DNA of 64,000 nucleotides. It comes from Duganella sp. Root1480D1. GTDB taxonomy: Bacteria; Pseudomonadota; Gammaproteobacteria; Burkholderiales; Burkholderiaceae_D. The notes under the pieces were generated by a model, which was given only the letters and a program-made list of their open reading frames with translations, had not been told where the DNA came from and made no database searches. The stretch lies in assembly GCF_001427305.1 (NCBI RefSeq), contig NZ_LMFZ01000006.1, positions 62,001 through 126,000 of the forward strand, read 5' to 3'. Positions 31,596 through 40,254 of this stretch are shown here, one piece after another. Every line of letters starts with the position of its first letter. Positions within the stretch are counted from its first letter, which is position 1. Made by a program: the position numbers and the translations under genes.

Positions 31596-31636
31596 GCTGT
31601 TTTCTGCTGTTTTCCGCTGTTTCCCGCTGTTTTTCC
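31596..31636. repeat. Left arm of inverted 10-bp repeat array
   Basis: Four head-to-tail units at exact 10-bp period: GCTGTTTTCT (31596), GCTGTTTTCC (31606), GCTGTTTCCC (31616) and GCTGTTTTTC (31626). They are reverse complements of the units at 31669-31719. One unit per helical turn suggests cooperative protein binding on one face of the DNA. Confidence 0.85.
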
Positions 31637-31668
31637 GGGAACTACCCGTGCGTACAGTGATCAAAGAA

Positions 31669-31719
31669 GAAACAGCGGAAAACAGCGCGTTTCAGCGCAA
31701 AACAGCGGAGGAAAACAGC
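31669..31719. repeat. Right arm of inverted 10-bp repeat array
   Basis: Units ending CAGC at 31676, 31686, 31696 and 31706 (10-bp period), then a fifth, GGAAAACAGC, at 31710-31719 directly before the ATG at 31720. The best copy, GGAAAACAGC (31677-31686), is the exact reverse complement of the left-arm unit at 31606. The last unit includes part of the Shine-Dalgarno GGAGG (31707-31711). Confidence 0.85.
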
Positions 31720-32376
31720 ATGAAAGACATAGCAAGCCTGGCGATACCCGCCACCACTTTGTGCCGCTTACTGCAGTATGCGGATGCACATCAGGCCGAG
31801 CTGAACGCCGGCGAGCTCGCCGCAATGGCGATTGAAGAATGGCTGGCTCGTACCGAGGGCGGCGAAGTACCGGGGATCCGCCTGCGTGGTTACCAATGGA
31901 AAAAGGTATTCCTACCCGAGGGCACCCAGCTGCGCGTCTGGAACCGTTCAGGCTACGCTTATGCCGAAGTCATTGGCGACAACATCGTGCATCTCGGGAA
32001 TGCAGTATCGCCGCACGAATTCATTTGTCGCTGCAAAGGCATTTCCCGAAGTGCGTGGTCGGAAGTAGCGTTGCTGTTCCCAGGCGAAAATCACTGGCGA
32101 GGAGCCGATGCTGTCCGCCGCGAGCTGGCCCGCCCCCGGGAGCCACAAGTCGCCCGAACACCGGCTGCCGCACCATCGCCGCCCGAGCAACCTGGGCCAA
32201 AATTCTCGAGCGTGCTGCCACCGCCCGTTCAGCGCCTTCCCCGAATACCTCCCATCCCAACGCAAGCGCACCTTCAGCCCGACATTCACGCGATAGTGTC
32301 TGCGGAAAACGCGCAGCTAAATTCACCCGATCGCCGTAAAGTCCATCGCCGACAAGAGGATTTGCTGCTTGACTGA
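31720..32376 (+). CDS. Putative RHH-like/RAMA-like DNA-binding protein
   Basis: A 218-residue protein. The first 45 residues (SLAIPATTLCRLLQYADAHQ, then a helix ELAAMAIEEWLART) have the strand-helix-helix look of ribbon-helix-helix regulators. Residues about 55-135 (FLPEGTQLRVWNRSGYAYAEV, then VSPHEFICRCKGISRSAWSEV) resemble RAMA/DUF2924-type domains that accompany DNA-modification and homing proteins. The remaining 80 residues are Pro-rich and disordered. GGAGG lies eight bases before the ATG at 31720; a 24-codon upstream extension would read through the repeat array and is rejected. Both domain calls are by eye and tentative. Confidence 0.55.
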   Translation: MKDIASLAIPATTLCRLLQYADAHQAELNAGELAAMAIEEWLARTEGGEVPGIRLRGYQWKKVFLPEGTQLRVWNRSGYAYAEVIGDNIVHLGNAVSPHEFICRCKGISRSAWSEVALLFPGENHWRGADAVRRELARPREPQVARTPAAAPSPPEQPGPKFSSVLPPPVQRLPRIPPIPTQAHLQPDIHAIVSAENAQLNSPDRRKVHRRQEDLLLD

Positions 32377-32508
32377 AGTGGGCCGGCCAATAGCGCTGGC
32401 TTCCCGGTTTGCCACTTGTTGATCAGCGCCACGGAGTGCCGCAAGTCATCTTCCCCTAGCAGGCGGCAATCCACTGGAATAACACAGATATAAGTAGGCA
32501 TGGCGTAT

Positions 32509-34155
32509 TCAGGAAGCCAGCAGCTCGCGGGCATGCTTGCGGGTGGTGGCAGTGATTTCCAGGCCGCCCAGCATGCGCGCTACTTCTTCGATGCGCGATT
32601 TCTGGTCCAGCACTTCGATGCGCGAGGCGGTGCGGCCGTTATCAGAAGTTCCCTTGACGACCTGGAAATGCTGGTTGCCCTGGCTTGCCACTTGAGGCAG
32701 GTGCGTCACGCATAGCACCTGGCGCTCTTGTCCCAGGCGCTTGAGCAGTCGGCCGACCACTTCCGCCACGCCGCCGCCGATGCCGCTATCGACTTCGTCG
32801 AAGATCAGGGTCGGCACTGTCGTTGCGTGCGAGGTGATTACGGAGATCGCCAGCGAGATGCGCGCCAGTTCGCCGCCCGAAGCCACTTTGGCCAACGGAC
32901 GTGGTGCAACGCCGGCATGGCCTGCTACCAGGAATTCCACCTGCTCCACGCCGTAGGCAGTCGGATCGCACGGACGCAGCGCGATTTCGAAGCGGCCACC
33001 GGACATGCTCAACTCCTGCATGCCTTGCGTGACAGCTGCACCCAGCGCGTGCGCCGCTTTCGCGCGCGTCACCGACAGCTCCGCGGCCAATGCGAGATAA
33101 GAAGCCTTCAGCTTTTCTTCTTGCTTGCGCAAGCCTTCCAGGTCTGCGGCATCGGCCAGCTGCGCCAGCTTTTCCGACAAGCGCTCATGCTCGTCCGGCA
33201 GTTCATCGGCCAGCACGCGGAATTTGCGCGAGGCCGAATGCAGCGCTTCCATGCGCGCATCGACTTGACGCAGGCGTTCAGGATCGAGCTCCACCCGGTC
33301 CATGTAGTTATTCAGCGCATACACCGATTCCTGCAACTGGATGCGAGCCGATTCGAGCAGGTCGACGACTGGCTGCAGCTCGGCGTCCACCGACACCAGT
33401 TTGCCGAGCCGCGACGCGACGGTGGTGACCTGCGAAAGCACTGGATGATCTTCCGCTTCGGATAGCACGCCCAGTGCTTCCTGCGCGCCTTCCAGCAGGC
33501 TGGCCGCATGCGACAGGCGCGAATGTTCATTGCCGATTTCCGTCCACTCGCCTTTTTTCGGCGCCAGCTTGTCCAGTTCCGTTACCTGCCACTCCAGGCG
33601 TTCGCGCTCGAACTGCAGGTTGGCCGCGTTGGCCTCGTATTCTTCCAACTGCTTCGACAAAGCGCGCCAGGCGCGATATGCCGCCGTCACTTCGCGCACA
33701 TTGGCGCCGCTCTGGTTATCCAGAAGTTCGCGCTGCGAATCGGCTTTCAGCAGCGACTGGTGCGCGTGCTGTCCGTGGATGTCCACCAGCATATCGCCCA
33801 GCTCCCGCAATTGCCCCGCCGTCGCAGCCACGCCGTTGATGAAGGCCTTGGAACGGCCAGCGTTGTCGATCACACGCCGCAGCAATGCGCCGCCCTCCTC
33901 CACCGCGAACTCATTCGCCACGAGCCAGTCTTGTGCCTGTTCGGTCAGCGCGAAGTCGGCGGTGATGTCGGCCTTGGCAGCGCCTTCGCGCACCATGCTG
34001 CCATCGCCCCGGCCACCCAGCGCCAGCGTCAGTGCATCAATCAGGATGGATTTACCGGCACCGGTTTCGCCGGTGAAGACTGTGAAGCCAGGGGAAAATT
34101 CAAGCTCAATCGAATCGACAATAACGAAATCGCGGATGGACAGGGTTCGAAGCAT
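32509..34155 (-). CDS. recN: DNA repair protein RecN
   Basis: A 548-residue SMC-like ATPase for double-strand break repair. Walker A GETGAGKS (about 30-37) at the N-terminus, a central coiled coil (about 150-370) and a C-terminal head with VASGGELARISLAI (signature) and LIFDEVDSGIGGGVA (Walker B). The start ATG overlaps the nadK stop by one base (TGATG), so translation is coupled. RecN is a classical SOS gene and a LexA box lies upstream of nadK. Confidence 0.97.
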   Translation of the reverse strand: MLRTLSIRDFVIVDSIELEFSPGFTVFTGETGAGKSILIDALTLALGGRGDGSMVREGAAKADITADFALTEQAQDWLVANEFAVEEGGALLRRVIDNAGRSKAFINGVAATAGQLRELGDMLVDIHGQHAHQSLLKADSQRELLDNQSGANVREVTAAYRAWRALSKQLEEYEANAANLQFERERLEWQVTELDKLAPKKGEWTEIGNEHSRLSHAASLLEGAQEALGVLSEAEDHPVLSQVTTVASRLGKLVSVDAELQPVVDLLESARIQLQESVYALNNYMDRVELDPERLRQVDARMEALHSASRKFRVLADELPDEHERLSEKLAQLADAADLEGLRKQEEKLKASYLALAAELSVTRAKAAHALGAAVTQGMQELSMSGGRFEIALRPCDPTAYGVEQVEFLVAGHAGVAPRPLAKVASGGELARISLAISVITSHATTVPTLIFDEVDSGIGGGVAEVVGRLLKRLGQERQVLCVTHLPQVASQGNQHFQVVKGTSDNGRTASRIEVLDQKSRIEEVARMLGGLEITATTRKHARELLAS

Positions 34156-35054
34156 CAGATTTTGCCGTCAGTAGAAGGGTATTCGTTCCAGTGCAGCTTT
34201 TCGCGCAGGGTGTTGTAGTAGCTCCAGCCCTCCGGATGCAGGAAGGTGATAGTGTGCGGCGACAGGCGGATATGAATCTGGTCGCCATTCGCCAGGCTGG
34301 CGAAAGTCTGCATGTCAAAGTTCACAGTGGTGTCTTTGCCGCGCTTGATCTCGATCACGATTTCGCTGGAATCGGGCAGCACGATCGGGCGGTTGGACAG
34401 CGCGTGCGGTGCAATCGGCACCATGACGATGCCGCCCAGGGTTGGATGCAGCAGCGGGCCGCCGGCCGACAGCGCATAGGCGGTGGAGCCGGTCGGGGTG
34501 GAGATGATCAAGCCGTCTGAACGCTGGTTGTACATGAACTGGTTGTCGACATCGACGCTCAGTTCCACCATGCCGGCGCCGGCGCCGCGCGACACCACGA
34601 CGTCGTTGACGGCAGTGCCGAAGAAGATCGCCTTTCCTTCGCGCATGACGCGGCCTTCCAGCAGTGTGCGGCGTTCAGCCTTGTGCGTGCCGCCGAGGAT
34701 GCGGCCCAGCACGGGCAGCATGTCTTCCTGGCGGATGTCGGTCATGAAGCCGAGGCGGCCCTGGTTGATGCCAATCAGCGGCGTATCGTAGGACGCGAGC
34801 TGGCGCGCGATGCCCAGCATGGTGCCGTCGCCGCCCATCACGACTACAGCGTCGGCGCGCTCGCCAATGCCCTGCACGCTCATCGAGGGGATATCCGAGA
34901 TGGCGAGGTGCTCGGCCGTGTCCGCCTCCAGCACCACGCTGTACCCGCCCTGCTTCAGGAAGTCCAACACATCGCGCACCGGTTCTTCGATGCCGGTGGT
35001 ATTGGGGCGGACAACCAAGGCAATCGTGTTGTACATCGGATGCGTAGCGGACAT
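34155..35054 (-). CDS. nadK: NAD kinase
   Basis: A 299-residue ATP-NAD kinase that makes NADP. It has the GGDGTMLG motif (near 68-75), NDVVVSRG, and the Gly-rich TPTGSTAYALSAGGP. The ATG at 35054 gives a normal N-terminus (MSATHPMYNTIALV); 17 further upstream codons are open but not family-like. Coupled to recN downstream, an order seen in many betaproteobacteria; hrcA, often divergent from nadK there, is missing. Confidence 0.97.
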   Translation of the reverse strand: MSATHPMYNTIALVVRPNTTGIEEPVRDVLDFLKQGGYSVVLEADTAEHLAISDIPSMSVQGIGERADAVVVMGGDGTMLGIARQLASYDTPLIGINQGRLGFMTDIRQEDMLPVLGRILGGTHKAERRTLLEGRVMREGKAIFFGTAVNDVVVSRGAGAGMVELSVDVDNQFMYNQRSDGLIISTPTGSTAYALSAGGPLLHPTLGGIVMVPIAPHALSNRPIVLPDSSEIVIEIKRGKDTTVNFDMQTFASLANGDQIHIRLSPHTITFLHPEGWSYYNTLREKLHWNEYPSTDGKI

Positions 35055-35154
35055 ATAAATCTCGGTCAAAATATGGGGGTGGCAACACGCAGCAGAGTAA
35101 CCCATAATGCTTGCTCATGCCATGCATTGCGACGCTGGCCGATACGCTAATAAA

Positions 35155-35174
35155 TACTGTATGTTTGCACAGTA
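35155..35174. promoter_or_regulatory. LexA box (SOS operator)
   Basis: TACTGTATGTTTGCACAGTA matches the E. coli-type LexA consensus CTGT-N8-ACAG exactly and keeps the outer TA/TA. It lies 101 bp upstream of nadK-recN and 20 bp before the divergent glyoxalase gene, so it could repress either or both; recN makes the SOS link natural. Confidence 0.8.
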
Positions 35175-35193
35175 TATAACAAGGGAGACTGGA

Positions 35194-35571
35194 ATGGCAA
35201 AAGCATTGGGCATTGGCGGGATTTTCTTCAAGTCCAAGGACCCGCAAGCGCTGATGGCCTGGTACCAGGCTTGCCTGGGCTTGCCCGCCGAGGCCAAGGA
35301 ATACGCTTCCTTCGCTCCGGCCACGATGCCGTCGAATGGCGCTACGGTGTTCAGCCCCTTCAAAAGCACGACTTCCTATTTCGCCCCGTCCAAACGCGAG
35401 TTCATGATCAATTTCATTGTGGATGACCTGGACGGCGCGCTGAAACAGGTCGCCGATGGCGGCGGCACTTTGGTGGGCGATGTCCAGTCCTTCGACTACG
35501 GCCGCTTTGGCTGGTTTATCGATCCGGACGGGAATAAGGTCGAACTGTGGCAGCCGACAGCTGCGGAATGA
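35194..35571 (+). CDS. Glyoxalase/bleomycin-resistance family protein
   Basis: A 125-residue vicinal-oxygen-chelate fold protein with two beta-alpha-beta-beta-beta units: GIGGIFFKSKDPQALMAWYQACLGLP at the start and EFMINFIVDDLDGALKQVADGG, then GWFIDPDGNKVELWQP at the end, the usual Glu metal ligand being the E of VELWQ. AGGGAG precedes the ATG at 35194, so the longer upstream frame is not used. Could be a small-molecule lyase or resistance protein; substrate unknown. Shares an intergenic region and a LexA box with nadK-recN. Confidence 0.82.
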   Translation: MAKALGIGGIFFKSKDPQALMAWYQACLGLPAEAKEYASFAPATMPSNGATVFSPFKSTTSYFAPSKREFMINFIVDDLDGALKQVADGGGTLVGDVQSFDYGRFGWFIDPDGNKVELWQPTAAE

Positions 35572-35700
35572 GGAACTGACCGGGCGCGAGGAACGTTTGG
35601 CGTACTGATCCATCTCAAATGCAGGCCATCTGCGGCTTTCCAGGCGGCAAGGTGCGGTAGAATTCAAGCTATCGAGAGATTTGCTCCCCTTTGCCGCGCC

Positions 35701-36144
35701 ATGGATTCCGTATCAGAAGCCCAATTTGAACTTGACCAGATGCGCCTCCAGGCCAAGCGGCAGTTGCTTGGGACGGTGGTCTTGGGTGTCATGGCGGGCC
35801 TGCTGGCGTTTGTCGGCCAGAGTGCGCTGGGCCAGGCGCGGCCCCTGCTGGAAGGTTCTTTCGGGTCTTGGCAATCGTTCTACACTTTCGTGCTGTGGGC
35901 ACTGGCGATCGCGTGGGTGGTGGCGCTGGCCCAGCAAGCCATCCACCTCCAGAACATCAGCGAGCGCTTCGAATCGCAGCGCCGCCTGGACAGCGTCTAC
36001 GCCGAGCGCGCCGCCAAGGCACAAGCTGCCGAAGAAGACCGCCAGCGCCAGCGCGCCGAGACCGAAGCCCGCCAGGCTGCCGAACGCACACGTCGCCAGA
36101 ACAAAAACGCCCGCAGCACCAAATTCGACTTCTGGCAGGAATAG
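35701..36144 (+). CDS. Hypothetical membrane protein with coiled-coil tail
   Basis: 147 residues: two hydrophobic segments (about 21-42 and 62-82) followed by a highly charged helix rich in Arg, Gln, Glu and Ala (RAAKAQAAEEDRQRQRAETE) that is probably a cytoplasmic coiled coil, and a short conserved-looking end STKFDFWQE. No family recognised. It is 6 bp before the next small membrane protein gene, so the two are probably co-transcribed. Confidence 0.7.
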   Translation: MDSVSEAQFELDQMRLQAKRQLLGTVVLGVMAGLLAFVGQSALGQARPLLEGSFGSWQSFYTFVLWALAIAWVVALAQQAIHLQNISERFESQRRLDSVYAERAAKAQAAEEDRQRQRAETEARQAAERTRRQNKNARSTKFDFWQE

Positions 36145-36150
36145 CGAAAC

Positions 36151-36561
36151 GTGGCCGACAACCTGTACGCTCCGCCGCGTTCCGACTTGAGCGCTGGCGA
36201 CCAGCACAAGCGTCCTGTCCCGGTCTACCTGATCGCGGCCTTGTGCACGTTCCAGCTTGGCGCATTGATTTACCTGGTATCCAGCGGCTGGCAACAGCTC
36301 GATTTAGCCATTTCAACCGGTACCCTGTCGCCAGTTGCGTTCCTGGCGGGATTTCTCTTCCCGCTGTTTCATTTCACGTCTGCAATGCTACTCTTCTTCA
36401 TGAGGAAAGCCGGCGCCTATGCGTTCGGAGCTTACCTCGCATGGAGTGTCGTCAGGCTGTTCACCAACAACCACGGACCGACGACGCTGGCCGACTTCGC
36501 GCTGACCGTCGTGATTACTGCTTATAGCGTGTGGCTGTATCGCCGTGGATCACTCAAATAA
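36151..36561 (+). CDS. Hypothetical four-span membrane protein
   Basis: 136 residues with a short polar start (ADNLYAPPRSDLSAG, a pattern common in DUF-type proteins of betaproteobacteria) and about four hydrophobic segments. The first codon is GTG. Ends YRRGSLK with positive charges. Its last 17 bp overlap the following hydrolase gene. Function unknown. Confidence 0.68.
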   Translation: MADNLYAPPRSDLSAGDQHKRPVPVYLIAALCTFQLGALIYLVSSGWQQLDLAISTGTLSPVAFLAGFLFPLFHFTSAMLLFFMRKAGAYAFGAYLAWSVVRLFTNNHGPTTLADFALTVVITAYSVWLYRRGSLK

Positions 36562-37240
36562 AGAGTTAAAGCACACCATCGTCATGTTGCCCGGCATGGA
36601 CGGGACGGGCGAGCTTTTCGCGCCATTCATCGCAGCGCTCGGCGGGGAATTCGATGTGCGCGTGGTGAGGTATCCGGGCGACCATTGCGGCGGGTACGAG
36701 CAGCTGGAGGCGCTTGCCCGGGCGGCGATTCCTTCCGACCGACCTTATGTTCTTCTGGGCGAGTCATTTTCGGGGCCGATTGCAATCTCAATTGCGGCAT
36801 CGGCACCGGGCCGGTTGCAAGGATTGGTGTTGTGCTGCACGTTTGCGCGCAGCCCGAGGCCAGGACTGGCGGTATTGAAGGGGCTATTCGGCTTAATCCC
36901 GCTGAAAGCGCTGCCGGCAAGCTGGCTGGTCGATACCCGGATGCGGGCGCCGTTCAAAGCGGCATTGAGGCTAGTGAGTTCCGCTGCACTGAAGGCGCGC
37001 ATGCGTGCGGTGCTGGCGGTCGATGTCAGCGACCGGCTGGAGAAATGCGCCGTGCCGATTCTTTACTTGCGTGCGACGCGCGACTGGCTGGTGCCGCGTG
37101 CGGCGGCAACGCTGGTAGCGCAGCTCAAACCGGCCACCGCGGTGACCGAATTCGATGCACCGCACTTCCTGCTGCAAACAGTACCGGAGCAGGCCGCGCG
37201 CGAAGTCGCGGCCTTTGTACGGCTTAGTGGGCAGAGATAA
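36545..37240 (+). CDS. Alpha/beta hydrolase
   Basis: A 231-residue small hydrolase starting at GTG 36545. MLPGMDGTGELFAPF gives the oxyanion strand-loop, GESFSGP the nucleophile elbow (Ser near 75), RATRDWLVP the acid region and APHFLLQ the His. No signal peptide. It overlaps the previous gene by 17 bp and converges with the DUF3667 gene by 17 bp, a very tight arrangement. Substrate unknown. Confidence 0.8.
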   Translation: MDHSNKELKHTIVMLPGMDGTGELFAPFIAALGGEFDVRVVRYPGDHCGGYEQLEALARAAIPSDRPYVLLGESFSGPIAISIAASAPGRLQGLVLCCTFARSPRPGLAVLKGLFGLIPLKALPASWLVDTRMRAPFKAALRLVSSAALKARMRAVLAVDVSDRLEKCAVPILYLRATRDWLVPRAAATLVAQLKPATAVTEFDAPHFLLQTVPEQAAREVAAFVRLSGQR

Positions 37241-38081
37241 TCCCCAGCCCCATCACGCCGAGGACGGCGATTGCCAGCGAAACGCCGTGCAGCAGGCCAA
37301 GCAGAACCCAGCGCCAGAAGGTTCCCCACTTGCCTTTCTGGTAGACGCGCTGCATCGCCCACGGCAGGTAGCCCGCCACCCAACAGAGCGCAACAAACTT
37401 CAGGAATCCGTCGGGCAGGAAGATAAATACGCCAAGCATCACGAAGGCGAATGCATTGCTATGCAGCGCAAACAGCATATGCTCGCCGTACTTTTTGCCG
37501 GTGCCGAGGTAGAGCAATTTGAGCCACAATGCAAATACCGGCATCAGCAGGAAGATCGCGTAGGGCGCGTATTTATAGAAGCCTGCCTGCATCACGGCGC
37601 TCTTCTCGTGGTCATTCATCCTGTCGAAGCGCTCGATGGAGTGGGAGATGCCGGGCGTCTCCTTTTGCAGTACCTGCTGCAGCCTTTCGTTGACAATCGC
37701 AGGCTGCTCTTTCGCCGGAGCGACCTGCTGCGTCGCGCCCGGAGGCAGCGGACGGGGATCAACTGTCGCAACGCCGGCATCGCTGAACTTCAGCACGGCG
37801 AAGAAAATGATGCTGAGCGAGAGGTACAGCCGCAACGGTTCAACGTAACGCTTGCGGCGCCCGGCCACGTATTCCGCGGTCAGCAAGCCGGGGCGGAACA
37901 GCAGGCGCGTGATCGTGCCCCACAGGCGCCCCTCCAGCGCAACGTAGTGGCCAATGAACTCGTGCATGAACTCGCTGAAGCTTGGCGCATGCAGGTGGGT
38001 CTCCTGCCCGCACATATGGCAGAAGTTTCCGGAAGTGGTGGCGCCGCAGTTGCGGCAAGTATTGTCGGTGGCGATATCCAT
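37224..38081 (-). CDS. DUF3667-like membrane protein with zinc ribbon
   Basis: 285 residues. The N-terminus has a zinc ribbon, CRNCG-N8-CHMCG (9-26), followed by LLFRPGLLTAEYVAGRRKRYVEPLRLYLSLSIIFF, a characteristic stretch of the DUF3667 family, then a soluble loop and about four C-terminal membrane helices. Function of the family is not established. It is transcribed toward the alpha/beta hydrolase gene. Confidence 0.8.
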   Translation of the reverse strand: MDIATDNTCRNCGATTSGNFCHMCGQETHLHAPSFSEFMHEFIGHYVALEGRLWGTITRLLFRPGLLTAEYVAGRRKRYVEPLRLYLSLSIIFFAVLKFSDAGVATVDPRPLPPGATQQVAPAKEQPAIVNERLQQVLQKETPGISHSIERFDRMNDHEKSAVMQAGFYKYAPYAIFLLMPVFALWLKLLYLGTGKKYGEHMLFALHSNAFAFVMLGVFIFLPDGFLKFVALCWVAGYLPWAMQRVYQKGKWGTFWRWVLLGLLHGVSLAIAVLGVMGLGIISAH

Positions 38082-38170
38082 ATTGCAATGCTACCCGTGG
38101 AATTGCTTCTGTTCAAGCTGGCGACCGCCGCTGCAAGCCTTCGCTACCATGAATTGAGGAGGACGACACC

Positions 38171-38431
38171 ATGGAACCGAACAGCAAGGACCGCAAGGTC
38201 AACACGCAGACGCCCGTGGACCGCAGCGCCGGCAAGCGCCTACCGCACGAGCGCGACGAGTCGCCGCAGGGCGCAACCCAGCAGAAGACGCGCAGCGTGA
38301 TCCGCCAGGCAGCGGAAGATGTCGAGCAGGGCCTGGTCGACACCGATTTGCACGGCAAGCCAGGCCTGCAAAAGCCGCAGGCCGGCAGCGAGTCGAAGGC
38401 GCATCCCCTTCCCGGCACCAAACGCGATTGA
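38171..38431 (+). CDS. Small hydrophilic hypothetical protein
   Basis: 86 residues, highly charged and disordered in look, without Cys, signal or membrane segment ([40 protein letters not shown]). Similar small proteins with this Pro/Gly/Asp-rich pattern occur in Oxalobacteraceae, but no function is known to me. GAGG(A) upstream of the ATG supports translation. Nine bp before the sugar dehydrogenase gene. Confidence 0.65.
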   Translation: MEPNSKDRKVNTQTPVDRSAGKRLPHERDESPQGATQQKTRSVIRQAAEDVEQGLVDTDLHGKPGLQKPQAGSESKAHPLPGTKRD

Positions 38432-38439
38432 GGCCCGCC

Positions 38440-39762
38440 ATGCGAACCGCCACCCTTTCGCTCGCAGCTTGCGCCGCAGCACTGGCCCAATATGCACTGG
38501 CCCAATACGCACTGGCGCAGAGCTACCCGGCAAGCTGGGGCCCCAACCCTAGCCTGCCGGAGCCAAACAAAAAGCTGATCCCGACCGTCAACGTGGCGCC
38601 GGTCGAACGCTGGAAGGGCGACGACAAGCCGCTGCCCGCCTCGGGTTTCAGCGTCAGCGCCTATGCGCGCGACCTCGACCACCCGCGCTGGCTGTACGTG
38701 CTGCCGAATGGCGACGTGCTGGTCGCCGAGACGGCCGCGCCGCCCAAGCCGGAAGATGGCAAAGGCATCAAGGGCGCCATCATGAAGCACGAAATGAAAA
38801 AGGCCGGGTCGGTCACGCCTTCCGCCAACCGCATCACGCTGTTGCGCGATATCGACGAACGCGGCGTGGCAAAAACGCGCGGCACCTTTATCAAGGACCT
38901 CAACTCGCCCTTCGGCATGGTGCTGGTCGACAAGGACCTGTACGTCGCCAATACCGACGCCGTAGTGCGCTTCCCCTACAACGAGGGGGCAACTTCCATC
39001 AGCGCGGCAGGCATCAAGGTGCTGGACCTGCCGGCCGGCCCGATCAACCACCACTGGACCAAGAACATCACGGCCAGCCCGGATGGCCGCTTCCTGTATG
39101 TGACGGTGGGCTCGAACAGCAACGTCGCAGAGAACGGCATGGATAAGGAAGAAGGCCGCGCCGCGATCTGGGAATATGAGCGCGCCACCGGCAAGTCACG
39201 CCTGTTCGCAACAGGCCTGCGCAACGCAAACGGCATGGCGTGGGAGCCGAAAACCAAGGCGCTGTGGACGGTGGTCAACGAGCGCGATGAACTGGGCGAG
39301 GACCTGGTACCGGACTACCTGACCTCCGTGAAGGATGGCGCCTTTTATGGCTGGCCCTACAGCTACTATGGCCAGCGCGTCGACACGCGCGTCAAGTCGC
39401 CGCGCCCGGACCTGGTGGCCAAGGCCGTGATGCCGGATTACGCGCTGGGCGGGCACACCGCCTCCCTCGGCCTCGCTTTCTATGATGCCAAGCTGTTCCC
39501 GGCAAGCTGGCAAGGCGGCGCCTTCATCGGCCAGCACGGCTCATGGAACCGCAAGGAATTCAGCGGCTACAAAGTCGCCTTCGTGCCGTTTGCCGAAGGG
39601 CGTCCATCCGGGCCGCCGGTGGACTTCCTGTCTGGCTTCCTGACGCGCGACGGCAAGGCCAAGGGCCGGCCGGTAGGCGTGGCGGTGGATAAAACGGGGG
39701 CCTTGCTGGTGGCGGACGACGTGGGCAACGTGGTATGGCGCGTGGTGCCGGCGGGTCGCTGA
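38440..39762 (+). CDS. PQQ-type sugar (sorbosone) dehydrogenase
   Basis: A 440-residue exported six-bladed propeller enzyme like L-sorbosone/soluble glucose dehydrogenases, which oxidise aldoses with PQQ in the periplasm. Seen: [63 protein letters not shown] and [21 protein letters not shown], all typical. The signal peptide (about 1-24) has an odd tandem repeat [13 protein letters not shown] 38440 is preferred to the TTG four codons upstream. PQQ synthesis genes are not in the window. Confidence 0.87.
   Translation: MRTATLSLAACAAALAQYALAQYALAQSYPASWGPNPSLPEPNKKLIPTVNVAPVERWKGDDKPLPASGFSVSAYARDLDHPRWLYVLPNGDVLVAETAAPPKPEDGKGIKGAIMKHEMKKAGSVTPSANRITLLRDIDERGVAKTRGTFIKDLNSPFGMVLVDKDLYVANTDAVVRFPYNEGATSISAAGIKVLDLPAGPINHHWTKNITASPDGRFLYVTVGSNSNVAENGMDKEEGRAAIWEYERATGKSRLFATGLRNANGMAWEPKTKALWTVVNERDELGEDLVPDYLTSVKDGAFYGWPYSYYGQRVDTRVKSPRPDLVAKAVMPDYALGGHTASLGLAFYDAKLFPASWQGGAFIGQHGSWNRKEFSGYKVAFVPFAEGRPSGPPVDFLSGFLTRDGKAKGRPVGVAVDKTGALLVADDVGNVVWRVVPAGR
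38479..38520 (+). repeat. 15-bp tandem repeat inside a signal peptide
   Basis: GCACTGGCCCAATAT (38479-38493), GCACTGGCCCAATAC (38494-38508) and a partial third copy GCACTGGCGCAG (38509-38520) encode [14 protein letters not shown] at the end of the signal peptide of the sugar dehydrogenase. In-frame slippage here would lengthen or shorten the signal by five residues. Confidence 0.9.
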
Positions 39763-39783
39763 GAAAACCAATACAATGTAGCC

Positions 39784-40194
39784 ATGCGAATCCTACACAC
39801 GATGCTGCGGGTTGGTGACCTGCAGCGCTCCATCGACTTCTACACCAAGGTGCTGGGCATGAAACTTCTGCGCACCAGCGACAATCCCGAATACAAGTAC
39901 ACGCTGGCCTTCCTCGGCTACGGGCACAACCCGGAGCATGCGGAACTGGAGCTGACGTATAACTATGGCGTCGAGAAATACGATATGGGCAATGCCTACG
40001 GCCATATCGCCATTTCCGCGACCGACATCGTTTCCGCCTGCGAGGCAGTGCGCGCCAATGGCGGCAATGTCACGCGCGAGCCGGGCCCGGTAAAAGGCGG
40101 CACTACCGTGATTGCGTTTGTGACTGACCCGGACGGGTACAAGATCGAACTGATCGAACGCAGTTTCGACGGCCAGGGAGCCGGATTGCGTTGA
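39784..40194 (+). CDS. gloA: Lactoylglutathione lyase (glyoxalase I)
   Basis: A 136-residue glyoxalase I that converts the methylglyoxal-glutathione hemithioacetal to S-lactoylglutathione. Nickel/zinc ligands are visible: His5 in LHTMLRV, Glu in [10 protein letters not shown], His in YGHIAIS and Glu in YKIELIE. Also typical are [12 protein letters not shown] and [10 protein letters not shown]. Ends before a strong hairpin facing tolC. Confidence 0.96.
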   Translation: MRILHTMLRVGDLQRSIDFYTKVLGMKLLRTSDNPEYKYTLAFLGYGHNPEHAELELTYNYGVEKYDMGNAYGHIAISATDIVSACEAVRANGGNVTREPGPVKGGTTVIAFVTDPDGYKIELIERSFDGQGAGLR

Positions 40195-40215
40195 GGTGAC
40201 TTCCCGCGGAGACTT

Positions 40216-40243
40216 GCCGCGGCGCCTTGCTTGGCGCCGCGGC
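40216..40243. terminator. Hairpin between convergent gloA and tolC
   Basis: A perfect 11-bp GC stem, GCCGCGGCGCC (40216-40226) with GGCGCCGCGGC (40233-40243), around a 6-nt loop. There is no T-run on either side, so it may act bidirectionally with Rho or as an RNA 3' end stabiliser. Confidence 0.75.
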
Positions 40244-40254
40244 GACATTGATGC

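Noticed and set aside
31596-31719. CRISPR-like array
   Set aside because: Units are 10 bp, contiguous and inverted in two arms, with no unique spacers and no cas genes.
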